Shown here one piece after another: positions 16,371-24,588 of a stretch of 64,000 nt of DNA. Source of the stretch: an uncultured Tessaracoccus sp. (lineage in GTDB: Bacteria > Actinomycetota > Actinomycetes > Propionibacteriales > Propionibacteriaceae); contig NZ_CAMYFI010000001.1 of the NCBI RefSeq assembly GCF_947255005.1, forward strand, positions 123,004-187,003, read 5' to 3'. Every line of letters starts with the position of its first letter. Within the stretch, counting starts at the first letter, position 1. A program made the translations under genes and the position numbers. Below the pieces are notes generated by a model. The model did not search any database. It saw only the letters and a program-made list of their open reading frames with translations, and was not told the DNA's origin.

Positions 16371-19076
16371 ATGCAGCAGACTCCCCGCCACCTTGAACCT
16401 CAGGACCTGGGCCTTGAGGTGTTCTGGCACGAACAGGGCACCGACTTCACCAGGGCAATCGTAGACGCCGTCGATGATCGACCTTTCGACCCCGATTCGG
16501 AGCGGGAGCGGGCGCAGCGGATCGCCCGGTATGTCTATTTCCGCAAGGGTGGATTCCAGGTCGGGCGTTGGATATTCGAGGAATCGCCGTTCGAGGGCGT
16601 GCCCAGTCGTGAACGTGCGGCCTGGTGGCTGCAGTACCTCAGGGACCCGGACAACACCGGCTTGGACTTGCCCGCGGACCTCGTGGTGCTACCCGGTCCG
16701 CTGGCAGTGATGCTGGACGTGCTGACAGGCGGGGACACGCTGCCCGAGCTGATCGCAAAGTTCGAGGACTGCATGACGCAGTCCCCGTTGTGCTCAGGCG
16801 GCAGCTGTGTTCATACGCTCTCATCGAAATTCAACTGGCTTGGCCTCAGAGCGCTCTGGCCGCACGTGGAGGAGGCGCAGCGCGCTGAGCTGGCCAGCGT
16901 CGTTGACGCCCGGTGGTGGTTCCATGGGCAGCTCACTGAAGTGGAATGGCGGCAGTTGACCTACCTCTCCGCGCTGCTCGGCACCCACGCCGACGACACA
17001 CGCAAGGTCATCGATGCGTTCGAGGACGGCAGGTTCACCCGCACGGAGATCTACGACGAACCCGGCCTCAGCTTGTTCGCGTCGACACCTGAGGAGCGGG
17101 TGCGTGAGGCGCGGAGGCTGGGGGTGAACCTGATCCATCCCGACGTGGCGCTGGCCTGGCTGCAGAACACAGGTTCACCTGGGTTCGAGCTGCTCGCCGA
17201 GCAGATCAAGGGCAACACCTTCAAGCACGGCGCCACCTTGACGATGGAGCTCCTCACTGCTCGCCTGCACGGCCCGGGTGCAGTGCTGGGTTTCACGAGG
17301 CTCCTCGACAGCTCCTACGCTCAAAAGGCACTGGAGTGGCTGCAAGCCAACCGTCCGCTCATCTACGCCGCGAAGCTTTCCGCCCAGGACGCGGCGCCGC
17401 TGTCGGTCGTGCTGCGACCCGTCTCCACCCGTGAACTGAAGAGCGTCGTCAAGGACACCTCCGACGGTGTACGCGCCGTGATAGAAGAGGTGCTCGCTGA
17501 GCGTGGACTCGAGCCGTTTGACCCCCAGACTCCGTGGTGGGCCGAGGCCGCGCAGGGAAAGGAGGCAGTGGCTGTGCAACGAGGTCTCGCCGCGATGTTG
17601 CCGACCTTCGTCGTCGACGATCGCCAGCGCCTCGCGGAGCCTGAACTGCAGCTGCTGCTGGCACCGTTGCGGCGGTGGCGTCGCAACGATCCGCTGGTGA
17701 TGGCGATACGCGAGCGCGTGCCGGAAGAACTCAGGGACCGCTTCGCGATCCAGCTGCTGGAGACGTGGCTCGCCCGGGGGACACCTGCGCGTGAGACTTG
17801 GCTCATGTGGGGCGCGGGCTGTGTGGGCGGCGATGGGTTCGTGCGCAGAATCGAACCGTTGGTGAACTACTGGCGCGAATTCTCCCAGTACAACCGTGCC
17901 GTGGACACCCTCAAAGCGATTCGCGACGTCGGCTCTGATGCGGCGCTGAAGACACTCATGACCGTCGCTAGCACGATGAAGACCGCCATGATCAAGAAGG
18001 CGGCAGGCGAGCTCATCGAGGATGTCGCCAGCGAGCTGGGCCTCACGCGAGATCAGCTTGAAGACCGCAGCGTCGCAGACATCGGCCTCGACGCCCGGGG
18101 GACGCGGGAGTTCAGCTACGGCACGCGTCGGTTCCGCGCGGCTCTCACGCCCAAGGGCACCATCGCCGTGCGGCAGCTGGACAACGACGGGCGTCCCACC
18201 GGCAAGACGCGCACGACGCTGCCGCCGGTGACCGGCTCCGACGATAGTCAGCTTGCCAACCAGGCCCGGGCCGAGTTCAAGGAGCTGAAGAAGACGCTTG
18301 CAGACAGCGCGAAGTTACAGCGGACAAGGCTGGAGCAGGCGATGCTCTCCGGAAGGCGGTGGAGCGCTGAGGAGTTTCAGCACCACCTGGCGCCGAAGCC
18401 GATCTTCCGCGTCCTGCTGCAGGCGGTGGTGTGGGGAGTGCTCGACGGCGCTACCCGCGTCGGGCTCGGCCGCCTCGATGAGGAAGGCATCCTCGTCGAC
18501 GCCGACGACGCGCCGATCAGTCTTGCCGGACGCGAGCTGTACATCGTGCATCCCGCAGAGCTCTCCGACGACGAACGTGCCCGCTGGAGTCGGGTGCAGG
18601 CCGATTACGAGCTGGTGGAGTCGTTCCCGCAACTGTCCCGTCCCTGGTTCGAGCTGCCTGCCAGCCAGGGCGAAGATCTCGAGTTGCACGGCCTCCGGCC
18701 AGACTCGGTAGATGCGGGCTATGTTGTCGGTGCGCGGGAGAAACACCGCTGGGAGCCCGGCAGGGTGCTGGACGGGGGCGTCTACCACCTCATGGGGCGC
18801 TATTTCCCGCAAGGCGACGTGACGGCGGTGATCCAGCTCACCCCGGGGCTCGGCATGGGCCCGGTGACATCGCAGCTCCCGCAGCGAATTGCGTCGGTAT
18901 ATCTGCTGCGAGGCGTGATCGACCCGAAGGCGCTCGGGATGGGAGCCATGCCCGGCCGCGGCTTGTCCCCGGATGTTGTAGCCATCCTGGGGCACGTGCG
19001 GCACGTACCGTGGGCTCAGGCGCCTCGTGTCGTCGTGAGTGAAGTGTTGGCCACGATCAACGCGATCACGGGCTGA
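16371..19076 (+). CDS. DUF4132 protein without WGR domain (YehI/MolR-related)
   Basis: 901 residues from ATG 16371. It is a paralogue of the WGR-DUF4132 protein at 24589: shared blocks include LGLEVFW, TPEERVREARRLGVNL, LTARLHGPGAV, DPQTPWWAEA, GAGCVGGDGFV, the LTRDQLEDRS-to-GTREFSYG region (DUF4132 core), SGRRWSAEEF, VQADYELVESFPQLSRP and the end RHVPWAQAPRVV-SEVLATIN. The N-terminal WGR domain is absent. Helical HEAT-like repeats probably fill the middle. ATG 16371 was chosen because TAGCAT lies 7 nt upstream (leaderless pattern); 16362 and 16305 are possible. No biochemical function is established for DUF4132. Confidence 0.88.
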   Translation: MQQTPRHLEPQDLGLEVFWHEQGTDFTRAIVDAVDDRPFDPDSERERAQRIARYVYFRKGGFQVGRWIFEESPFEGVPSRERAAWWLQYLRDPDNTGLDLPADLVVLPGPLAVMLDVLTGGDTLPELIAKFEDCMTQSPLCSGGSCVHTLSSKFNWLGLRALWPHVEEAQRAELASVVDARWWFHGQLTEVEWRQLTYLSALLGTHADDTRKVIDAFEDGRFTRTEIYDEPGLSLFASTPEERVREARRLGVNLIHPDVALAWLQNTGSPGFELLAEQIKGNTFKHGATLTMELLTARLHGPGAVLGFTRLLDSSYAQKALEWLQANRPLIYAAKLSAQDAAPLSVVLRPVSTRELKSVVKDTSDGVRAVIEEVLAERGLEPFDPQTPWWAEAAQGKEAVAVQRGLAAMLPTFVVDDRQRLAEPELQLLLAPLRRWRRNDPLVMAIRERVPEELRDRFAIQLLETWLARGTPARETWLMWGAGCVGGDGFVRRIEPLVNYWREFSQYNRAVDTLKAIRDVGSDAALKTLMTVASTMKTAMIKKAAGELIEDVASELGLTRDQLEDRSVADIGLDARGTREFSYGTRRFRAALTPKGTIAVRQLDNDGRPTGKTRTTLPPVTGSDDSQLANQARAEFKELKKTLADSAKLQRTRLEQAMLSGRRWSAEEFQHHLAPKPIFRVLLQAVVWGVLDGATRVGLGRLDEEGILVDADDAPISLAGRELYIVHPAELSDDERARWSRVQADYELVESFPQLSRPWFELPASQGEDLELHGLRPDSVDAGYVVGAREKHRWEPGRVLDGGVYHLMGRYFPQGDVTAVIQLTPGLGMGPVTSQLPQRIASVYLLRGVIDPKALGMGAMPGRGLSPDVVAILGHVRHVPWAQAPRVVVSEVLATINAITG

Positions 19077-19081
19077 TTCAA

Positions 19082-19198
19082 GGCACCTGCAACCTGTGCG
19101 GCAAGTGAGCGGATCATGTGTCACCTGCCTCGTCGGCTGCGATGCTGAGAGGCTGCGAAGCTGAGGCACCTCGACCACTGCCCCTGACCACTTGATCC
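19082..19198. repeat. Partial copy of the long dispersed inverted repeat
   Basis: The left arm (19082-19130) begins GGCACCTGCAACCTGTGCGG and ends TCATGTGTCACCTGCCT, matching the arms of the elements at 62701-62820 and 63849-63969. The right side is mostly lost; only a fragment ending CACTTGATCC (19189-19198) resembles the other arm. It fills the gap between the DUF4132 gene and the moxR remnant. Confidence 0.75.
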
Positions 19199-19285
19199 AG
19201 CTAGGCTGGTCGCCCAGGAGGGACATCCATGACGAAGCAGGTGCAGCGGCCGTCGCGCGAGGCGCAGGATGCGCTGCTGGATTGA
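19198..19285 (+). pseudogene. moxR remnant: promoter, ribosome binding site and an 18-codon open frame
   Basis: CAGCTAGGCT (19198-19207) is identical to 15106-15115 in front of the intact moxR. It is followed by AGGAGGGA, an ATG at 19229, 18 codons (MTKQVQRPSREAQDALLD) and a TGA at 19283-19285. The last ~15 bases before and across the stop are the same as at the moxR end. So the two ends of a moxR gene remain, with about 1 kb deleted in between. The strong ribosome binding site is kept, so the mini-frame may serve as a leader that couples translation into the DUF5682 gene 2 nt downstream. Confidence 0.65.
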
Positions 19286-19287
19286 CC

Positions 19288-21543
19288 GTGGCTGAACAGG
19301 TTGAGTTCTTTGGCGTGCGCCACCACTCGCCGGCCGGGGCGAGGCTCGTCGCTGAGCGAATCCGCGCTGGCGACGTCGCAGCGGTGCTCGTCGAAGGGCC
19401 GAGCGAGTACAACGATTACCTGGATGAGCTGGGGCTGCCGCACACGCTCCCCGTGATGATCTACACCTGGGCGCCGATGCACGCGCACGCGGAACCGGGC
19501 AGTGAGCAATGGTCCGATCGACGTGGGGCGTTCTACCCGTTCAGCGCCTACGCGCCAGAGTGGGCGGCTGTGCGCACCGCACAGGAACGGGGCCTTCCTC
19601 TGCAATTCATCGACTTGCCCTGGGGCTCGCGGGCCGAGCACGCCAGCGCAGCGAACCTACTGGCCGAGCCGGCCGAACTGCAGGAATCGGCGCTAGAACC
19701 ACTGCTTCGCGAGGTGGGCGTCGACGATGTCGATGCCCTGATCGACGAACTCCTGGAGCTCGATCCCGCGCTCGGCCTGGAAGACTACCGCGCCCGGATC
19801 GAACGCCTCGGGGAAATGCTGCGAAACGACAGCGACGAAACGCTGCAGCGCGAGCGCTACATGGCGTCCCGTATCCGCGAGGCCGAGGAAGGTACGTCGG
19901 GGACGATGCTCGTCGTGTGCGGAGCATCCCATATCTCCGGGCTGCGGCGGTGCCTGACCACCGGTTTCGAGCCCGTTGCCCGCTGGGAATCACCCGACGA
20001 CGAACGCTACGGCGTCGCACTCACCCCGACGTCCTACGCCGCCCTCGACGCGCTCACCGGCTACGACGCCGGCCAACGCAACCCCGGATTCTACGAAGCG
20101 CTGCACGCCGACCGATGTGCCGGGCGCACGGGAACCGCGGAGCGGCTGCTGAAAGACATTGCTGAGGGGCTTCGTGACTCCAAGCAGCGGATCTCCGTCG
20201 CCGACCTCATAGCCGTCTCCACCACTGCGCAGGCGCTCGCCTCCCTTCGCGGGCATGGGGAAGTATGGCGCACGGATCTTGTCGACGGGGTCATCAGCGC
20301 GCTGGTGAAGGACGACGACGGCGCCGCCCACCCGCTCGTCGCGAGGGTGTACGAGATTCTGCGCGGCAACCGCGTGGGTCAGCTCGCGCCCGGCACCCGT
20401 CGCCCGCCGCTGGTGGTGGAACTCGTCGCAGACTTGGAGGCCCTGGGGCTCACTCCCTATCCGCAGGAGCGCATCGCGAAGGTAGACCTCACGAGCGACG
20501 ACGGCCTTCGCGGCTCCAGGCTGCTCCACAGCCTCCTGGCACTGGATGTGCGCGTCGGCGCCCAGGTGCGCAGCGCCGATACCGACGGCGTGGAGCACTG
20601 GCGGCTGTGGTGGACCCCCGAATACGAGAGCTCGCTCGTCGCAGCCTCCAAGTATGGTGGCACCCGCGATGAGGCCGTGACGACGCGGTTACTCGCCGAC
20701 GCCGTGGACATCGTCGACGATCCGCGCGCCGCCGCTGAACTCATGCTCCGTGCGGCACTGTGTGGGGTGGACGACCTCGGCACTGCCCTCCAAGCCCGCA
20801 CCGAGACGCTGTTTGCCACCACCGGCAACATCGGCGGACTTGGCGACGCACTGCGTTCACTGCTGCGCCTCTACCGCTACGACGCACTGTGGCAGACCAC
20901 CGGGCGGGCCGACCTCGGTGCGCTCATCACCGTCGCCTTCGAACGCCTCGCCATGCTCGTGGAACGCGTCGGGGCGCTGCCCGACGCACCATCGACTGAC
21001 CCCGTCATAGCGGCCATCCGCAGCGGGGTTGACGTCATCGAACGCTGCCAGGACTTGCCGTTGGCGCGTGCAGCGTGGCGACGAGCGTTGCATCACATCA
21101 GCGACTCGCCAGACCAGGCAGCGGCGCTGCGTGGCGCCGGCACCGGCGCCCAGTGGCTCCTGGAGGGGGAGGGCGACGAGGCCCTCTCCACGTCGATCAC
21201 GCTGCTGGCGAACCCAGCGGAGTTGGGCGACTTTGTGTTTGGGCTGCTCACGGTGGCGAGAGAAGCCGCCACGCGCAGGAGCGAATTCGTGAGCGCTCTC
21301 GACGCGGCGGTGACGAGCTTCCACGACGACGACTTCCTCGCGGCGTTGCCGGGGCTGCGTCGTGCCTTCTCGGCGTATCCGCCGCGCGAGCGCGCCCAGA
21401 TCGCCCATCAGCTGCTGGGCGAGCAAGGCCACGACGTGCTTCGGCGATTCGAGGGCTCTTCCGACGACGTGATGGCGGTGGCCAGCTTCGAGCAAGCACT
21501 GCTTGGTCACGTCCGCGGCTTCTTGGGCGAGGAGGTCTGGTGA
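19288..21543 (+). CDS. DUF5682 family protein (YehM-like)
   Basis: 751 residues, close to the ~760 of E. coli YehM. The N-terminal region has FFGVRHHSPAGARLVAE, VLVEGPSEYND and, near residue 210, LVVCGASHISGL. This arrangement of HH, EGP and a GxxH motif recalls the TraB/ChaN/erythromycin esterase-like fold (inference, not established). The rest is mostly helical without clear motifs. The GTG at 19288 lies 2 nt after the stop of the 18-codon moxR remnant; a TTG at 19282 that overlaps that stop is an alternative and is conserved in the stub at 16225. The VWA gene overlaps its end by GTGA. Confidence 0.88.
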   Translation: MAEQVEFFGVRHHSPAGARLVAERIRAGDVAAVLVEGPSEYNDYLDELGLPHTLPVMIYTWAPMHAHAEPGSEQWSDRRGAFYPFSAYAPEWAAVRTAQERGLPLQFIDLPWGSRAEHASAANLLAEPAELQESALEPLLREVGVDDVDALIDELLELDPALGLEDYRARIERLGEMLRNDSDETLQRERYMASRIREAEEGTSGTMLVVCGASHISGLRRCLTTGFEPVARWESPDDERYGVALTPTSYAALDALTGYDAGQRNPGFYEALHADRCAGRTGTAERLLKDIAEGLRDSKQRISVADLIAVSTTAQALASLRGHGEVWRTDLVDGVISALVKDDDGAAHPLVARVYEILRGNRVGQLAPGTRRPPLVVELVADLEALGLTPYPQERIAKVDLTSDDGLRGSRLLHSLLALDVRVGAQVRSADTDGVEHWRLWWTPEYESSLVAASKYGGTRDEAVTTRLLADAVDIVDDPRAAAELMLRAALCGVDDLGTALQARTETLFATTGNIGGLGDALRSLLRLYRYDALWQTTGRADLGALITVAFERLAMLVERVGALPDAPSTDPVIAAIRSGVDVIERCQDLPLARAAWRRALHHISDSPDQAAALRGAGTGAQWLLEGEGDEALSTSITLLANPAELGDFVFGLLTVAREAATRRSEFVSALDAAVTSFHDDDFLAALPGLRRAFSAYPPRERAQIAHQLLGEQGHDVLRRFEGSSDDVMAVASFEQALLGHVRGFLGEEVW

Positions 21544-22634
21544 GCGACGCACGTGCCGTCCGTTGGCGGCTCATCCTGGGGGACGGATCCGAGAAGCTGG
21601 GCGAGCTGTCGGGGGTCGACGCCCGCCGCGCGGCGTCGCTGGACTTCCTCTACGACAGGGAGACCGTGGATCTCCTGGGCGGTGACGGGCCGTCGCAGCT
21701 CACGGTACCCACCTGGATCAACGAAATCAGCGAGCTGTTCCCACGCGCGGTGCAGGAACGCATCCAGACCGACGCGCTGGAGCGCTACGGGCTGAGCGAG
21801 CTCGTGACCGACCCGGAGGTGCTCGAACGCATCGAGCCATCCGAAACCCTGCTGAAGGCGGTGCTCTCGACGAAGCACCTCATGAACCAGGAAGTGCTCG
21901 CCGCAGCGAAACAGATCGTGCGCAAGGTGGTGCAGCAACTCGTCGAACTCTTCGCCACCGACGTGCGCCGCGCAGTGACGGGCCGCCTGGACCCCCACCG
22001 TCGAAGCCGACACAAGGTGGCCACCAACTTTGATCCGGTGGCGACGATCCGCGCCAACCTCAAACGGTGGTCGCCGGTTCTCGGCAAACTCGTGATTGCC
22101 GACCCGGTGTTTGTGTCGCGCACGAAGCGTCATTCGGAGCGTTGGCAGATCATCATTGCGGTAGACCAGTCGGGCTCCATGCTGGATTCCGTGATCCATT
22201 CGGCGGTGACGGCGTCGATTTTCCACGGCATTCCGGCGCTGCGCAGCCACCTCCTGGCGTTTGACACGGAGGTGGTGGATCTCAGCAGCGAAGTGATCGA
22301 CCCCGTCGAGACGCTCATGCAGGTGCAGCTGGGCGGCGGCACCGACATTCACCGAGCCGTGCGCTACGCGGAGCAGCTCGTCGATACGCCGCGTCGGGCG
22401 ATGGTGGTGGTCGTGACCGACCTGTACGAGGGCGGCTCAGTGTTCCAGCTCAAGGCGGCGGTGCGCAGGCTCGTCAGTGAGGGCGTGCGGGTGCTCATCC
22501 TGGGTGCGCTTGACTCGTCGGGAAAGGCGACGTACGACACCTCGCTCGGCCGGGAACTCGCGCATCTCGGCGCGCACGTGGGCGTGATGACGCCGTTCGA
22601 GCTGGCCAGTTGGGTGGGGGAGGTCATGCGATGA
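21540..22634 (+). CDS. VWA domain protein (YehP-like partner of MoxR ATPase)
   Basis: 364 residues. The C-terminal half is a von Willebrand A domain with a complete metal site: DQSGSM near residue 209, the GGGTDIH threonine, and VVTDLYEGG. In MoxR-VWA pairs the VWA protein is thought to link substrate to the AAA+ ring. The N-terminal half is helical and contains the segment preceding DPVFVSRTKRHSERW found in YehP-type proteins. The GTG start overlaps the DUF5682 stop and the end overlaps the SWIM gene (ATGA), so the three are translationally coupled. Confidence 0.92.
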   Translation: MSDARAVRWRLILGDGSEKLGELSGVDARRAASLDFLYDRETVDLLGGDGPSQLTVPTWINEISELFPRAVQERIQTDALERYGLSELVTDPEVLERIEPSETLLKAVLSTKHLMNQEVLAAAKQIVRKVVQQLVELFATDVRRAVTGRLDPHRRSRHKVATNFDPVATIRANLKRWSPVLGKLVIADPVFVSRTKRHSERWQIIIAVDQSGSMLDSVIHSAVTASIFHGIPALRSHLLAFDTEVVDLSSEVIDPVETLMQVQLGGGTDIHRAVRYAEQLVDTPRRAMVVVVTDLYEGGSVFQLKAAVRRLVSEGVRVLILGALDSSGKATYDTSLGRELAHLGAHVGVMTPFELASWVGEVMR

Positions 22635-24553
22635 TCCGCGACGACTTGCTCCAGCTCAGCGAGAGCGTCTTGGCGGATCTCACCAACAAGGGCACTCTCC
22701 GGCGCGCGCTCAAAGAGCTGGATGGGTTCGACGGCACCGTTGAGACGCGCGATGATGGCACCGTCGTCGTGACTGCCGACGACGGCACCCGCTGCGAGCT
22801 GCTGGCCAACAAGCCGTTCGGCGACTGGCCGTGCACCTGCCTGGCAGGTACTGAGTGCAGGCACCTCGTGCGCGCGGTGCTCGCCTATCAGCGCTGGGCG
22901 CAGACGCAGACCCACGACGAACAACCCCACCCACCCGAGGCGCAAACCGCGGCGCCGTTCGACCCCGGCAGCATCACCGACGAGGCCCTTGCCGCAGCGC
23001 TCGGGCGCCTCCAGGCACAGGCGCGCGGGCTTGCCTCCGCCGGGATCCTCGCGCAGGTGGGCGTGACCAACGACATCGCGGTGGTGCGCCTGCATCACCC
23101 CGTGGCGGTGACCGTGCGCTTCCTGGCTGGCGACGATCTCCGCTACGTGCGCTGCACTTGCGCCGACCCCGACCCATGCGTCCACGTCGCCCTCGCCGTC
23201 GAAGCCGCGCGGGGCGCGCCCTTCGGGGAGACTGGGCTGCGCGAGCTCCCAGGCGACGGGTGGAGGCCAGACGAGACCCTGTTGACGCGCATCGTCGCGC
23301 AGATCGACGCCCTGCTCCAGGTTGGTGTGGAGGCTGGCGAAGCTGCGCTGCGGGCCGGCTGGCAGCGGCTCGGTGCGCAGCTGCAACAGGCGGAGATGCC
23401 TCACCTGGCTGCCCTCGTCGACGAGCTGGTGCATGAACAGGAACGCCACGCGTCGCGGAGCGTGCAGTTTGATCCGACTCGGCTTGTCAGGCTGCTCGGT
23501 GAGCTGCTGGCGCGGGCAGAAAGCCTCCGAGGTGGGTTTGAAGAACGCATTCCCGACCGGCTCGTGGCGGGCTCCGCCGCCCGCGAGGTTGCGCTGTCGC
23601 GGGGCAAACTTATCGGGCTCGGCTGCCAGGTGGTGGAGGGGGCTGGTTGGCGCGAGGTCATCGCGCACGTCGTCGATGCCCGCAGCGGGGCATCCATGCG
23701 GGTGAGGAAACGCGTCGAGGACGATGTTCTCAGCCCGGCGGCGCTTGCCAGGCGGCTGGTCGGGAGCGTCTCGCTCGCACAGTGGGGCGGCGGGCAGGTG
23801 CTGGTGCAGGGCGGGAGGCGTGACGGATGGGGCAACTTTCTGCCCGGTCGCCGCCGCTCGACACCCATGTCCAGCCCCGCGCTGGGGGAGTTGTCTCCGC
23901 CGTATCTGGCTGATTCGCTGGCCGTTCTGGCTGAGCAGCAGACGAGGCTGCCCGCCATCCTCGATGACCGCGCAGCCGGCACGGGGCTCGCTGTGGTGCG
24001 GTGCACTCGGATCGTTGACTTCGGGTTTGATCCCGTCACCGCCGCCTTCGTCGCTTCGCTGGAGGACTGCGACGGCGCTTCCGCGCGCTTGCAGCTTCCC
24101 ACCGCCGGGGCCGGTTCCGACGGTGCCTCCGCACTCGCGGCGTGGTGCGACGTGGTGGGCACCGACGTGCTTGACGAGTGCTTCGTCGCCGGCGTGTGGC
24201 GGTGGGGCGGCGGGGGAGTCACCGTGGAGCCGACGCTCGTGAGCGCAGACAACCGGAGCTTGCAGCCGCAGATCGCCGACCCGGTTGCTGGCTCGAACGT
24301 GCCAACCTCCGATGCGACGGATCGCCCGCTCACCAGCCCTGCCGCACTCCTGGTAGCGTTGGACGAGCTGTTGGGCACCGCCCTGCTCGCGGGGCTCGAC
24401 AGGCTGGAGAGCGACGCTCGAATCTTCGACGAGTTCACCCGGCGTGCCCGCGACGTCGGATCGTCGCTCATCGCCAGTCTCGCCGAGCGTCACGACGCGC
24501 AGGCGCTGCGTCGGCTGCTCCTGGCGAGCGCGTTTGGGCGGACGCTGGTCTGA
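22631..24553 (+). CDS. SWIM zinc-finger protein (YehQ-like), two SWIM motifs
   Basis: 640 residues. Two CxC-x5-CxH motifs are visible: CTCLAGTECRH at residues ~69-79 and CTCADPDPCVH at ~175-185. Both fit the SWIM consensus, which binds zinc and contacts nucleic acid or protein. E. coli YehQ occupies the same position in its operon. The rest is Ala/Leu-rich and helical with no motif I recognise. The start overlaps the VWA gene stop as ATGA. The next gene begins 35 nt later with its own -10-like hexamer. Confidence 0.88.
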   Translation: MIRDDLLQLSESVLADLTNKGTLRRALKELDGFDGTVETRDDGTVVVTADDGTRCELLANKPFGDWPCTCLAGTECRHLVRAVLAYQRWAQTQTHDEQPHPPEAQTAAPFDPGSITDEALAAALGRLQAQARGLASAGILAQVGVTNDIAVVRLHHPVAVTVRFLAGDDLRYVRCTCADPDPCVHVALAVEAARGAPFGETGLRELPGDGWRPDETLLTRIVAQIDALLQVGVEAGEAALRAGWQRLGAQLQQAEMPHLAALVDELVHEQERHASRSVQFDPTRLVRLLGELLARAESLRGGFEERIPDRLVAGSAAREVALSRGKLIGLGCQVVEGAGWREVIAHVVDARSGASMRVRKRVEDDVLSPAALARRLVGSVSLAQWGGGQVLVQGGRRDGWGNFLPGRRRSTPMSSPALGELSPPYLADSLAVLAEQQTRLPAILDDRAAGTGLAVVRCTRIVDFGFDPVTAAFVASLEDCDGASARLQLPTAGAGSDGASALAAWCDVVGTDVLDECFVAGVWRWGGGGVTVEPTLVSADNRSLQPQIADPVAGSNVPTSDATDRPLTSPAALLVALDELLGTALLAGLDRLESDARIFDEFTRRARDVGSSLIASLAERHDAQALRRLLLASAFGRTLV

Positions 24554-24588
24554 CCGAAGTTGCACCACCCCTGCTGTACGCTTTCGAC

